Shown: positions 7,679 to 15,432, counted from the first letter of the stretch. The stretch: 23,217 nt of DNA from Thermoplasmata archaeon (GCA_030039135.1 JASHQN010000018.1:1-23217), one strand, 5' to 3'. Notes: generated from the letters alone by a model not told the origin. Made by a program: numbers and translations.

Positions 7679-8082
7679 CCGACGGCAAAGAACCAGAGCA
7701 CGACGAGCGCGACCACGACGGCCCCCCCGAGTACGCCCAGGAGGACGCGCGTGCGTCGGGAAATGTGGCTCCAGCTCCCCCAGACGATGGGGACCGGACC
7801 GATGAGGGCGAATCCGCCCGAGCCTCCGGCGACTTCGCCGGGCTCCGGGAGGGGGCCCGAGGTCGCCTCGGACTCGGCCCGGTGGGCGAGGAACGCGAAG
7901 GGGATCGTGAGGAAACCGGCAGCGAGCAACGCGACCCCCAGCCCGAGCGTCCACGAGCTGCCCGCGATCACAGGGATGATCACGACTAGGTAGAGCCGCG
8001 CGCCCCCGCTGGCGACGGAAAAAGCGATCGTCGCCACGCCCGCCAGGAGGAGAGCGATCGGGAGAGCCGAGCTCCACCGCAT
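7675..8082 (-). CDS. DUF131 / TIGR00304 family archaeal membrane protein
   Basis: A small 135-aa membrane protein of unknown function. The segment GGFALIGPVPIVWGS (89-103) is the hallmark of the archaeal DUF131 family (G-x-x-x-I-G-P-x-P-I-x-x-G-S). Hydrophobic stretches lie at about 5-24, 28-66 (room for two passes) and 112-133, so three to four membrane spans are likely, with an acidic loop (69-85) between them. The ATG start at 8082 is 45 nt downstream of the dph2 stop on the same strand, and no separate TATA box is obvious, so cotranscription with dph2 is likely. The stop overlaps the pdxT stop by 4 nt on opposite strands. The family is conserved in archaea, but its role is not established and nothing here narrows it. 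Confidence 0.75.
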   Translation of the reverse strand: MRWSSALPIALLLAGVATIAFSVASGGARLYLVVIIPVIAGSSWTLGLGVALLAAGFLTIPFAFLAHRAESEATSGPLPEPGEVAGGSGGFALIGPVPIVWGSWSHISRRTRVLLGVLGGAVVVALVVLWFFAVG

Positions 8083-8127
8083 CGAACCCCCTAGCGCCCG
8101 GGGTCGGCTTCTCGATTGTGGTCGGGG

Positions 8128-9162
8128 TCAGTGGTACGTGTCGAACCGATATGGTTCGAGAGGCGACTCCCCGAGGGCCATCAGGAACTCGGGCGGCGTG
8201 AGGATCGGCCGTGGGTAGAGTTCTCCGTCGTCGAGCGCGATCCGCGGGCACGCGGTGTTCACGTACGCGTCGAGCCCCCGGCCCTCGAGGTCGTGAGGGT
8301 CGAGGCGGTCGAACAGCAAGATCTCCGCCTCGCGACCGTGGGCTCGAGCCCGTTCCTGGAGCGCGAGTGCGGTCGGCGTGCGGTTCTGGCCCGCGAACGT
8401 GGAGACGAGGATCCCCCAGCGCCGGGCGTCCCGGGCCTGGGCGACGGTGAGCTGACGGCGGGCCACGAGCCTCGCTCGGTCGATCGGCGGTTCTAAGACG
8501 TTCCGCAGGGGATCTAGCGACCAGACCGGTCGATCGACCGCGTAGGCGAGCCCGATGGGGTGAAACCGGCCGGTCCCGACGAACAGGAACGCGTCGACGT
8601 CCGGGGCAATCGCCTCCGCGCCGGTGTAGTTGCAGCCGAGGGCCTGACCGGGGTAGGCAAGCCGCCGGTCCCCGGTCCCGACCCGAACGAGCCGGCCGGT
8701 GCGGGTCAGCGCTTCCGAGAGCGGGGAGACGAGGTCGAGGTGCTGGACCGACGCGACGACCCCCAGCCGATGCGGAAGCCCGGCCCGGTCTACGGTCGCC
8801 GCGAGGGCGCCGGGGTCGCCGCCGGATTCGCGCATCTCGACGAAGTACGTGGATCGGGGGAGGGGAACGTTCGGGATCGGCGCGTGCCCGAGCACGACGG
8901 CCGCGTCGGCGTTGGGGGCTTCGCCGGGGGAAGGGAAATCGCACGCCCCGAAGCACGGTCGAGCGGCGACCACGACTCGAGCTCCGGTCTCGGCTCGAAG
9001 CCGCGCGGCGAGGTCATGCGCCCCCGGTACGAGCCCTGCGGGCACCTGAAGCACGATGCGACGGGGTCGGGCGTGACGCAGAGCGTCGAACAACTCGGGC
9101 CCCAGGCGAGGAAAGACCCGGGAGGTCGGGCCGGCGGAGGGGGCGGCGGACGGAGTTGACAT
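8128..9162 (-). CDS. dph2: 2-(3-amino-3-carboxypropyl)histidine synthase (diphthamide enzyme Dph2)
   Basis: First step of diphthamide formation on the conserved histidine of elongation factor aEF2. Archaeal Dph2 is a non-canonical radical-SAM enzyme holding a 4Fe-4S cluster with one cysteine from each of three domains. The 344-aa product shows all three: Cys74 in PCFGACDFP, Cys177 in LGCNYTG and Cys305 in NTACPRIALDD. Other family segments are IVLQVPAGLVP (36-46), FLFVGTGRFHPIGLAYA (192-208) and STFAGQNRTPTALAL (254-268). Cys70 is an additional cysteine close to the first ligand. The start chosen is the ATG giving MSTPSAAP, 34 nt downstream of a TATA-like box; the frame continues 73 codons upstream but the extra sequence is basic and not family-like. 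A DUF131 gene follows. Confidence 0.92.
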   Translation of the reverse strand: MSTPSAAPSAGPTSRVFPRLGPELFDALRHARPRRIVLQVPAGLVPGAHDLAARLRAETGARVVVAARPCFGACDFPSPGEAPNADAAVVLGHAPIPNVPLPRSTYFVEMRESGGDPGALAATVDRAGLPHRLGVVASVQHLDLVSPLSEALTRTGRLVRVGTGDRRLAYPGQALGCNYTGAEAIAPDVDAFLFVGTGRFHPIGLAYAVDRPVWSLDPLRNVLEPPIDRARLVARRQLTVAQARDARRWGILVSTFAGQNRTPTALALQERARAHGREAEILLFDRLDPHDLEGRGLDAYVNTACPRIALDDGELYPRPILTPPEFLMALGESPLEPYRFDTYH

Positions 9163-9191
9163 CTTCTCGTCAGCGAACCAGCGAGGCGTAG

Positions 9192-9210
9192 CCCTAAACG
9201 CTTGGGGTCC
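9192..9210 (-). promoter_or_regulatory. BRE/TATA-like promoter of dph2
   Basis: Minus-strand sequence ggaccccaagcgtttaggg lies with its AT core about 34 nt upstream of the dph2 ATG. It shares the string cccaagcgtt with the gyrB promoter, suggesting a common BRE-TATA consensus in this genome. Assignment is by position and similarity only. Confidence 0.45.
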
Positions 9211-9253
9211 TCCGTGGTTTCGAGTCCGTTCCTCGGCCCGGCGATGGCGTCGC

Positions 9254-9700
9254 CTAACCCTCGGTTCGTGGCTTTGCCAGCCGATCGTGGAGACGCTCGA
9301 CCGCTCCACGGTTGTCCGCGTAGTGCAGGCGGCGAACCGCCTCCTCGAATCCGACCCATTCTGCCGCGTCGTGCTCGGCACTCAGGACGGGTCGGAACCC
9401 CGGGTCCACCCGGACGGCGTAAGCATGCAGGCGCCAGATCTCTCCACTCTCCGCGGGGAAGCGCACATGCCAGTCGAGCGGAACGATGGCTTCCGGCTGG
9501 TCAAGGCCGGTCTCCTCGCGGATCTCCCGCCGTAGGGCCCTTTCCCAGTCGGGGTCGGTCGCCTCGACCTTCCCGCTGACCGGCACCCAGATCCGTCCCC
9601 GGCTTGGAGGACGGCGGAAGAGAAGGAGCCGCAGCGGCGGGACCGAGTAGAGGTAGCCCTCCACGCACTCGCGGTCGACGGGTCCCTCGGGGGAGGCCAC
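9254..9700 (-). CDS. Nudix hydrolase
   Basis: A 148-aa protein of the Nudix superfamily, which hydrolyses nucleoside diphosphates linked to another group (X). The Nudix box runs from about 43 to 66: Gly43 of SGKVEATD, then the intact REIREETGL (58-66) with the metal-binding Glu59, Glu62 and Glu63. Between the glycine and the RE core there is one residue more than in the canonical GX5EX7REUXEEXGU, and the mid-box Glu is Asp or Pro. The C-terminal half has LSAEHDAAEWVGFEEAVRRL, a phrase common in NudB-like dihydroneopterin-triphosphate and Ap4A-type members. The GTG start immediately follows the TAG of the NAC gene in the same frame, so it is translated from the same messenger. Substrate unknown; housecleaning of modified or dinucleoside polyphosphates would fit. 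Confidence 0.82.
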   Translation of the reverse strand: MASPEGPVDRECVEGYLYSVPPLRLLLFRRPPSRGRIWVPVSGKVEATDPDWERALRREIREETGLDQPEAIVPLDWHVRFPAESGEIWRLHAYAVRVDPGFRPVLSAEHDAAEWVGFEEAVRRLHYADNRGAVERLHDRLAKPRTEG

Positions 9701-10093
9701 CTAGCGGCCCCGAGCCAGGATCTGCATGATCGCTTCCGCGGGCTCGCCGTTCGCGCGGAAGAGGGCCTCGACCGCCTCTTCGCGCGATACGTTCGCCTGC
9801 TCCATCACCAGCCGGATGTCCTCCTCCGGAGGCCCGGCACGACTCGGGGCAGCGGCGGGCGCCGACGCCGAGCCCGCTGCGGACCGGTTCTGGACGACCG
9901 GCTCCCCCACGATCTGGTAGGTCCGGACACCCTGGATCGTCAGGACCGTCACTTCCGGCGCGCGGAAGACGTGTTCCTTCGTTCGCGTTCGGACGATGAC
10001 CTCCTCGACGTCCGGGACGGTCTCGCTCGTCATCCCGAGCCGACGCATCATCTGCTCCATCTGTCGCTGGTTGCGCGGTCCACCGGGGATCAT
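9701..10093 (-). CDS. nac: Archaeal nascent polypeptide-associated complex protein
   Basis: Homologue of eukaryotic alpha-NAC that forms a homodimer at the ribosomal exit tunnel and shields nascent chains. The 130-aa product starts with the typical archaeal MIPGGPRNQRQMEQMMRRLG, then the NAC beta-barrel domain (about 25-66: VEEVIVRTRTKEHVFRAP, VTVLTIQGVRTYQIVGE). A linker rich in Ala, Ser and Pro follows (70-88), and then a C-terminal UBA domain (90-127: EEDIRLVMEQANVSREEAVE, EPAEAIMQIL). Size and order are standard. The ATG overlaps the stop of the upstream CBS-domain gene as ATGA, and the Nudix gene follows directly, so the three form one operon. Identification is secure. Confidence 0.95.
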   Translation of the reverse strand: MIPGGPRNQRQMEQMMRRLGMTSETVPDVEEVIVRTRTKEHVFRAPEVTVLTIQGVRTYQIVGEPVVQNRSAAGSASAPAAAPSRAGPPEEDIRLVMEQANVSREEAVEALFRANGEPAEAIMQILARGR

Positions 10094-11355
10094 TCTTCCT
10101 CCTCCGCGTCCTCATCGGGATCGGTCGCGGTTCGGATACGGCGCTCGAGGTCGGCGTCGTCCACCGGCTGATCCTCGCCCGCCGCCTCGACACGCTCGGG
10201 TCGACCCGGGCGCCCCCGCCGGCGGCGCTCTTCCCGAACCCGTCGGGTCTGGCCGGCGAGGTCGTCCATCACGCCGGCGACGCTCGCGAGGAGGTTCCAC
10301 CCCGTGTGCGACGCGTAGAAGATCCCCGTGTCCGAGTGCAGACGGGCTTCGACCGTGGTGTCGCTGGTCCGATGGGTCGCGTGCGGAGCGAAGTGGAGCG
10401 TGAGCAGGAGAGGTCGGACCTGCTGCGCGATGTGTCGGAGCCCGGTCGACATGACCCGGTCGATCTCGGCGAAAAGCGCCGGGTCTCCCGATCCGCGCAG
10501 GCCCGAGATCTCGACGTAGACATCCTCGACCCGGGCGCGGCCGCGGGCCGGTCGCCCCCGTCCCACGACGAGGCCGAGCAGCTCGGACTGTCCGACGACG
10601 CGGGGCGGCTGGCCCGGTTCCACGACGAAGACGCTCGACACGTGCTCGTTCGTCATCCGTCGCGCCGCGTCCGCGGCGGACGTGCCGACCTCGACCGTCA
10701 CCGGAGGGGAACGCATGATCGACGCGACCCGCACGTCCAGGGCGGTCATCTCGCCGCCGCGGTTGTCGCGCTTACCTGCCGCGATCGGCCTCCAAAGGAT
10801 GCCGCCGAGGTCGGCTATTCCCACGGCGCCCACGAGCCGGTCCTTGCGATCGAGCACGGGCAGAGGGTGAGCCTCCAAGAGCCGAATCTGGCCGAACAGG
10901 TGTCGGCACAGGTCGTTCTCGTGGACCACGAGGTCCGGAGCCCTCGCGATCTGCTCGACCCGCGTGCGGGTCACCTCGGGGATCGTCGGGAGGGCTCGCA
11001 CGATGTCCGTCCGGCTCACGATCCCCAGGAGCTCGCCGTGCCGCCCGACCACGGGGGCGGCGCGCAGCCCGTTCGCCAACAGGTCCTCCGCGAGCTCGGG
11101 CATGGTTGTGCCGGGAGTGATCAGCGGGGCCATGGTCACGAGATGCTCGACCTTCGTGTCGAGGGCGCGACTGATGCGCCGTGCGATCGACTCGAACGTG
11201 ATCAGTCCCATCAGGCGCGACTTGCGCAGGACGGGAATCTCGTGGAACTTACGGTTCCGCATGACCCCGAGGGCGCGGGAGATCGGGGCGTCGTGCGGGA
11301 GCGTGACCGGTCGCGGGGTCATCAGTTCCTCGGCGGTCGGCCACGCGGGAGCCAT
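10090..11355 (-). CDS. Four-CBS-domain protein with C-terminal HPF/RaiA-like domain
   Basis: A 421-aa multidomain protein. Residues 8-63, 70-122, 133-188 and 208-266 each read as a CBS domain (MTPRPVTLPHDAPISRAL with HEIPVL; TTMPELAEDLL with AAPVVG; LCRHLFGQIR with PLPVLD; VEVGTSAADAARRM with SSVFVV). CBS pairs usually bind adenine nucleotides or SAM. Residues 278-378 show an order of beta-alpha-beta-beta-beta-alpha: VYVEIS, a helix at 291-312, PLLLTLHF, VEARLHS, GIFYASH, then NLLASVAGVMDDLAGQTRRVREER. This order and the ending match the fold of ribosome hibernation factors (HPF/RaiA, with the AIDxxxDxLxxQ helix). An acidic tail (390-421) follows. The stop overlaps the NAC start as ATGA. I infer a nucleotide-sensing, ribosome-binding factor; CBS content is firm, the HPF assignment is by fold pattern. 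Confidence 0.8.
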   Translation of the reverse strand: MAPAWPTAEELMTPRPVTLPHDAPISRALGVMRNRKFHEIPVLRKSRLMGLITFESIARRISRALDTKVEHLVTMAPLITPGTTMPELAEDLLANGLRAAPVVGRHGELLGIVSRTDIVRALPTIPEVTRTRVEQIARAPDLVVHENDLCRHLFGQIRLLEAHPLPVLDRKDRLVGAVGIADLGGILWRPIAAGKRDNRGGEMTALDVRVASIMRSPPVTVEVGTSAADAARRMTNEHVSSVFVVEPGQPPRVVGQSELLGLVVGRGRPARGRARVEDVYVEISGLRGSGDPALFAEIDRVMSTGLRHIAQQVRPLLLTLHFAPHATHRTSDTTVEARLHSDTGIFYASHTGWNLLASVAGVMDDLAGQTRRVREERRRRGRPGRPERVEAAGEDQPVDDADLERRIRTATDPDEDAEEEE

Positions 11356-11391
11356 GCGGTTCGCTCAGGGGGGTCAGAGGTCTTGTTCCTC

Positions 11392-11402
11392 CCTTATTTG
11401 AG
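11392..11402 (-). promoter_or_regulatory. TATA-like box of the CBS-nac-nudix operon
   Basis: Minus-strand ctcaaataagg is the most AT-rich stretch of the 146-bp gap 11356-11501 and is centred about 41 nt upstream of the CBS-protein ATG, predicting a leader of about 15 nt. No gene is seen in the rest of the gap. Confidence 0.45.
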
Positions 11403-11501
11403 ATTGCCAGGGTCAGAGGGCCCCTCCCCTCGAGCAATCGGGCGACCCGGTCGGTTTACGCCCGGCGGTTCCCGGGCCGGACCGGCGATGCCGAGCGGGA
11501 C

Positions 11502-11942
11502 CTATCTCAGGTCGCGGGCCATCTGGTAGCCGTTCTCGCCGTCGGAGTAGTAGGCTCGAAGCAGGTCGATCACGGAGAACTGGAACCGCGTGTAGAAGCG
11601 GATCGCGGTCGCGTTGGACACCCGGACCTCCAGCGTGACGCGACGAAATCCCCGGGCCCGGCATCGGTCCAGGAAGGCGGTCATCATCAGGGCCCCCACG
11701 CCCAGGGTACGGTGATGGCGGTCGACCGCGAACATCAGGATCCGGGCCTCGCCATCCACCTGACTCACTCCGAGCAGGAAACCCACCGGCACGTCGGTCG
11801 TGTCGGCGGCGACCAGGAATCCGCTCGGCCACTCGGTGCTCAGCGACTGGTAGAGCGACGGGTCGTAGTGCTCGCGGAGGGCATCCGCGACGAGCGCCGA
11901 GACGAACGGCACGTCCGTGGGCCGAAAGCCGCGCAGGCTCAC
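11502..11942 (-). CDS. RimI-like GNAT N-acetyltransferase
   Basis: GCN5-related acetyltransferase using acetyl-CoA; archaeal RimI-type enzymes acetylate protein N-termini. From the GTG at 11942 the product is 146 aa: LRGFRPTDVPFVSALV (3-18) opens the fold, and ILMFAVDRHHRTLGVGALMM (69-88) carries the acetyl-CoA pyrophosphate loop RxxGxG/A. VTLEVRVSNATAIRFYTRF (102-120) is the RimI signature with Tyr117, and AYYSDGENGYQMARDL (130-145) resembles the YYxDGEDAxxM ending of Rim/Ard1 enzymes. The frame is open further upstream, but those codons lie antiparallel to good sequence and overlap PAC2 coding, so GTG is the plausible start. It lies 49 nt after the PAC2 stop on the same strand. Protein N-terminal acetylation is the best guess; a small-molecule acetyltransferase is possible. 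Confidence 0.85.
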   Translation of the reverse strand: MSLRGFRPTDVPFVSALVADALREHYDPSLYQSLSTEWPSGFLVAADTTDVPVGFLLGVSQVDGEARILMFAVDRHHRTLGVGALMMTAFLDRCRARGFRRVTLEVRVSNATAIRFYTRFQFSVIDLLRAYYSDGENGYQMARDLR

Positions 11943-11991
11943 CGCCGGGCGGTCGTCGGGGAGCCGCGCTACCGTCGGCCCAGGTGCCGTG

Positions 11992-12768
11992 TCAGCGATA
12001 CATCTCACCCGGCCCTTCGGACTCGGCGGTCCGCATCCGCGAGACCGACTCGCGGGTCTGCTGCAGGGTCTTGCGCACCTCGGCCTCGATCTGTCGGGCT
12101 TTGTCCCGAAGCGGCTTCGTGTCGAGGACCATGAGCGGTACGAGCGGGTTGACGGTCTCGATGACCTTCGCGGCCGCGCGTGCGTCGGGATAGTCCTTGT
12201 GTGCCTGCGCCACGAGGCACAGGACCGGCGTCGTCCGACCGATCGCGCCCAAGAGGAGCCCTCCCGCGAGGCCCGTGACCACCCCGTTGGCCGCCGCGAA
12301 TCGATACTTCTCGAGCAGCGGAGCGGCGGCGCGGTTGGCCATCGCGACGACCCGGGCATCGATGCGGGTCTCGTCTTCCATCGGCTGGCCCTCCACGGCG
12401 ACCACGAGCTGCACGCCCTTATCCTGGGCCCAATCGAGCAGCGCCCGCCCCATCGTGTTGAGAAGGCCGACCGGGGGCTGGATGTCGGCGATCACCACGA
12501 CCAACTGGTCGCAGGAGCGATCGACACCGCAGACCAACTTGCTCGCATAGAAGCGGATCGGGGCGGCGACGACGCCCTCCTCCATGATGACCGTCGGAGG
12601 GAACTGTTCGCTGACCATGTAGGCGACGAGGCTCATGTCGAGCGTGTGGACGAGGTACGAGGCGGCCACGGACCCGACGAGGCCGTGGGTCGGGAATCCG
12701 ACGACCATCATCGCGCCGTTGAGCGGTTCGTCCCGGGTATCGACGATCCGAATATCGCTCGGCTGCAT
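11992..12768 (-). CDS. PAC2 family protein (proteasome assembly chaperone-like)
   Basis: A 258-aa PAC2-family protein (the COG2047-like archaeal group that includes the PbaA/PbaB proteins, related to eukaryotic proteasome assembly chaperones). Diagnostic features are the N-terminal VVGFPTHGLVGSVAASYLV (22-40), FPPTVIMEEGVVAAPIRFY (56-74), the strand VVVIADIQPP (90-99), and AANGVVTGLAGGLLLGA (about 159-175). The C-terminal 45 residues are a charged helix (DKARQIEAEVRKTLQQTRES), likely coiled coil. No signal peptide or membrane span is seen. It heads a two-gene unit with the RimI-like acetyltransferase and is divergent from the sulfoquinovose synthase gene. Family assignment is firm; a role in proteasome assembly is by homology only, and there are no proteasome genes in the window. 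Confidence 0.88.
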   Translation of the reverse strand: MQPSDIRIVDTRDEPLNGAMMVVGFPTHGLVGSVAASYLVHTLDMSLVAYMVSEQFPPTVIMEEGVVAAPIRFYASKLVCGVDRSCDQLVVVIADIQPPVGLLNTMGRALLDWAQDKGVQLVVAVEGQPMEDETRIDARVVAMANRAAAPLLEKYRFAAANGVVTGLAGGLLLGAIGRTTPVLCLVAQAHKDYPDARAAAKVIETVNPLVPLMVLDTKPLRDKARQIEAEVRKTLQQTRESVSRMRTAESEGPGEMYR

Positions 12769-12804
12769 CGTGCGGCTCGTCCTACGCGGTGGGAAGCCCG
12801 TCGC

Positions 12805-12813
12805 AACTTAACC
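12805..12813 (-). promoter_or_regulatory. TATA-like box of the PAC2-rimI unit
   Basis: Minus-strand ggttaagtt lies about 41 nt upstream of the PAC2 ATG at 12768, inside the 128-bp divergent region 12769-12896. It is one of two AT-rich islands there, the other serving the plus strand. Confidence 0.4.
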
Positions 12814-12855
12814 GCCTTGTGGGCGGTCGGAAGCACTCCCGTGGGCGGGGCGCGA

Positions 12856-12864
12856 GAATATATG
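12856..12864 (+). promoter_or_regulatory. TATA box of the sulfoquinovose synthase gene
   Basis: The string gagaatatatg is a near-consensus archaeal TATA element in an otherwise GC-rich context, centred about 37 nt before the ATG at 12897. A leader of about 10 nt is predicted. It is among the clearest promoters in the window. Confidence 0.6.
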
Positions 12865-12896
12865 CGCGCACCGGGCCTTGTTCAGCGGACGACGGC

Positions 12897-14147
12897 ATGA
12901 AGGTCCTGATCACGGGGATCGACGGATACTCGGGTTGGCCGCTCGCGCTCCACCTCCTCGGTCGCGGTCACGAGGTGGCGGGCATCGACAACTTCGTCAC
13001 CCGCCGCCGGGTGCGGGAGGTCGGCAGCTGGTCGGCCACCCCCATCCCGACGTTCGCCCGTCGTCAAGCCGTGGTCAGGGATCTCCTGGGAAAGGAGATC
13101 GGGTTCCATCGCGGCGACCTGGGACGTTTCGATTTCGTGCGTCACGTCCTCGAAGTCGAGCGCCCCGACGCGATCGTCCACCTCGCCGAGCAGCGGAGCG
13201 CCCCGTACTCGATGATCGACGTGCACCACGCGGTGGCCACTCAGGTCGACAACCTCACCGGGACCCTCCATCTCCTCTACGCGATGCGAGAGACCGCACC
13301 CCAGGCCCATCTGGTCAAGATGGGCACGATGGGCGAGTACGGCACGCCCAACGTCGACATTCCGGAAGGGTTCTTCGAGATCGAGTATCGGGGCCGCAAG
13401 GACCAGCTCCCGTTCCCCCGCCAGGCCGGCTCGTGGTATCACTGGAGCAAGGTCTTCGACTCGGGCGACGTGATGTTCGCGTCGAAGATCTGGCAGCTGA
13501 AGGCGACCGACGTCATGCAGGGCGTCATCTACGGCATCCGCACTCCCGAGATCACGGACGATCGACTTCTCACGCGGTTCGATTTCGACGAGACGTGGGG
13601 GACGGCGCTCAACCGGTTCATCGCGCAGGCCGTGCTCGGGCTCCCGATCACCCCCTACGGCCGCGGCGGCCAGCGCCGAGGGTTCATCGCGCTCGAGGAT
13701 TCGATGCAGTCCCTGCGCCTCGCGGTCGAGAATCCACCCGACCGGGGCGAGTACCGGGTCTTCAACCAGTTCGACGCCGCGTACTCGATCAACGAGCTCG
13801 CCGAGCTCGCGGCCCGGATCGCGATCGAGATCGGTTTGCACCCCACGATCGAGCACCCGCCCGATCCGCGCATCGAGGCCGAGGAGCACTACTACCAACC
13901 GTTGCACGACAACCTGGTCGGACTCGGCTACCGTCGGACGCGGGAGCTCCCCGACGTCACTCGGGAGATCTTTCGCGACCTCCTGCGGTTCCGCCGTCGC
14001 CTGGAGGCTCGACGCCACGTCGTGCAGCCGACCGTCCAGTGGGCGAGCCCGGACAGCCGTCCGGCGCTACGCGCGCGACTCCCCCCTCGCGCTCCTCATC
14101 CGCCCGAGAACCCGGACGCACCGGCCGGAGCGCACAGCCCGGCCTGA
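12897..14147 (+). CDS. sqdB: UDP-sulfoquinovose synthase (SqdB/SQD1/Agl3 family)
   Basis: Short-chain dehydrogenase-fold enzyme that converts UDP-glucose plus sulfite to UDP-sulfoquinovose, the donor for sulfolipids in bacteria and plants and for sulfosugar-bearing N-glycans in archaea (Agl3). The 416-aa product begins with the NAD site GIDGYSGWPLALHL (7-20), where the family variant is GxDGYxGW. It continues with EQRSAPYSMID (98-108), KMGTMGEYGTPNVDIPEGF (141-159) with Thr144 and Glu147, and the catalytic pair Tyr181/Lys185 in GSWYHWSKVFDS. ATDVMQGVIYG (203-213) and GRGGQRRGFIALEDSMQSL (255-273) also fit the family. The C-terminal 45 residues are Pro/Ala/Arg-rich and not part of the fold. 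The ATG start is supported by the TATA box 37 nt upstream. An M20 peptidase and three glycosyltransferases follow on the same strand, which suggests surface-glycan synthesis. Confidence 0.93.
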   Translation: MKVLITGIDGYSGWPLALHLLGRGHEVAGIDNFVTRRRVREVGSWSATPIPTFARRQAVVRDLLGKEIGFHRGDLGRFDFVRHVLEVERPDAIVHLAEQRSAPYSMIDVHHAVATQVDNLTGTLHLLYAMRETAPQAHLVKMGTMGEYGTPNVDIPEGFFEIEYRGRKDQLPFPRQAGSWYHWSKVFDSGDVMFASKIWQLKATDVMQGVIYGIRTPEITDDRLLTRFDFDETWGTALNRFIAQAVLGLPITPYGRGGQRRGFIALEDSMQSLRLAVENPPDRGEYRVFNQFDAAYSINELAELAARIAIEIGLHPTIEHPPDPRIEAEEHYYQPLHDNLVGLGYRRTRELPDVTREIFRDLLRFRRRLEARRHVVQPTVQWASPDSRPALRARLPPRAPHPPENPDAPAGAHSPA

Positions 14148-14238
14148 CCGGGCCTCTACGTCCCGCAGCCGTCGGCCGGCCTCGGAGGGGGGCGACGGGC
14201 ACCCGAATTCCTCGGCGGGCGGGCTCGATGCACGAAGC

Positions 14239-14250
14239 AATGATTAAGAC
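14239..14250 (+). promoter_or_regulatory. Possible TATA-like element upstream of the M20 peptidase
   Basis: The 174-bp gap 14148-14321 contains one AT-rich stretch, aatgattaagac, about 77 nt before the peptidase ATG, and a weaker one, ggcaattcgc, about 34 nt before it. Either could position transcription; the weaker one has the spacing usual in this window. No gene is visible in the gap. Confidence 0.25.
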
Positions 14251-14321
14251 GCATCCGGCGATTCCGTTCCGAACAGCGTTCGCGGCAATTCGCACCGAAC
14301 GGCGACGAGGGATCGGATCCG

Positions 14322-15401
14322 ATGAAACGCCAGATGGTCGATATGCTCGCGGAGCTGATCAAGATCCCGAGCGACCCCTTCTCCGACAAGCAGGAGGTGC
14401 TCGACTACGTCCAATCGTTCACCGACCAGATCCACATGCGCAACACGCTCTTTGGCGATCCCCAGACTCCGTCCCTCCTCGCCGAGTACGGCCAGGGAGG
14501 GGTGGTCCTCTCCGGGCACCTCGACACTCCGCCGGTCGGCGACTACTGGAGCTTCTCGCAGAGCCAGCTCGCTTCCGGACGCATGTACGGCCGCGGGGCG
14601 GCCGACATGAAGGGGACGGTCGTCGCGATGCTCGAGGCCGCCCAGGACCTCGTCGCCCGGAAGATCCCGGTCGTGCTCGCGTTCACGACCGACGAGGAGA
14701 CGACGATGCAGGGAGCGATGGCGCTCGCGAAGACGCTGCCGCTGCGTCGTGCGAAGGCGGTCGTGGTCGGTGAGCCCACGGGCCTACGCGTCGCCTACGC
14801 CGAGAAGGGCGTGCTCGACCTTTCCATCGAGACCCGAGGCAAGGCGGCGCACGGGGCGATGCCGCACCTGGGGGAGAACGCGATCACGAAGATGATGCGG
14901 ATCCTGCGCGGCCTCGAGTCGTTCAAGGGACGGGTCGCTCACCCCGAGCTCGGGACGGTCACCCTGAACATCGGCACGTTCGCGGGCGGGACCCGCCTCA
15001 ACGTCGTGCCGAACAAGGCGACCGCCGAGGTCGACATCCGCTTTCCGCCTCCGTACACGCCCGACCAGCTCTACCACGAGATCGAGGAGCACCTGCGGCG
15101 GATCAAGACCCCGTTCTCCCTACGCCGCATCCTTTCGATGCCCGCCGTGCAGATCGACCCGAACGCGGACCACGTGAAGATCCTGCGCGACGTCGCGCAG
15201 GCCGAGAGCGCCGTCCTCGTCCACGCCTCGGAAGCGGTGCATTACTCCCAGGTGAACCCTCGCGTGGTGATCTACGGGGCGGGAGAGGAGGAGCTCTCGC
15301 ATCAGGCGAACGAGTACGTCAAGATCGAATCGGTCTCACGGGCCACCGAGGTCTTCAAGAAGTACGCCCAACGGCTCGCCGGCATGCGAACGCTCTCGTA
15401 G
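14322..15401 (+). CDS. M20 family metallopeptidase/deacylase (ArgE/DapE/CPG2-like)
   Basis: Two-zinc amidohydrolase of peptidase family M20, 359 aa, cytosolic (no signal peptide). Catalytic-domain motifs are LSGHLDTPPVG with metal ligand His66 and Asp68, YGRGAADMKG with bridging Asp95, FTTDEETTMQGA with the general base and ligand at Glu125/Glu126, and VGEPTGL with Glu151. Metal ligand His327 is in ELSHQANEYV near the C-terminus. The dimerisation lid starts at GKAAHGAMPHLGENAI (173-188) with His177, then TVTLNIGTFAGGTRLNVVPN, typical of the family. The set is complete, so the enzyme should be active. Substrate is not determinable: acetylornithine, succinyl-diaminopimelate, N-acetyl-lysine-type or dipeptide substrates all use this scaffold. 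The start is the ATG giving MKRQMVDML. A GT4 gene follows after 57 nt. Confidence 0.88.
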   Translation: MKRQMVDMLAELIKIPSDPFSDKQEVLDYVQSFTDQIHMRNTLFGDPQTPSLLAEYGQGGVVLSGHLDTPPVGDYWSFSQSQLASGRMYGRGAADMKGTVVAMLEAAQDLVARKIPVVLAFTTDEETTMQGAMALAKTLPLRRAKAVVVGEPTGLRVAYAEKGVLDLSIETRGKAAHGAMPHLGENAITKMMRILRGLESFKGRVAHPELGTVTLNIGTFAGGTRLNVVPNKATAEVDIRFPPPYTPDQLYHEIEEHLRRIKTPFSLRRILSMPAVQIDPNADHVKILRDVAQAESAVLVHASEAVHYSQVNPRVVIYGAGEEELSHQANEYVKIESVSRATEVFKKYAQRLAGMRTLS

Positions 15402-15432
15402 CCGAGCGGCCGGGGGCCGGCATCGCCATCAA

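Noticed and set aside
12878..14773. A 631-codon plus-strand frame over sqdB and the M20 gene
   Set aside because: Arg/Pro-rich translation in the wrong frame of sqdB and the M20 peptidase.
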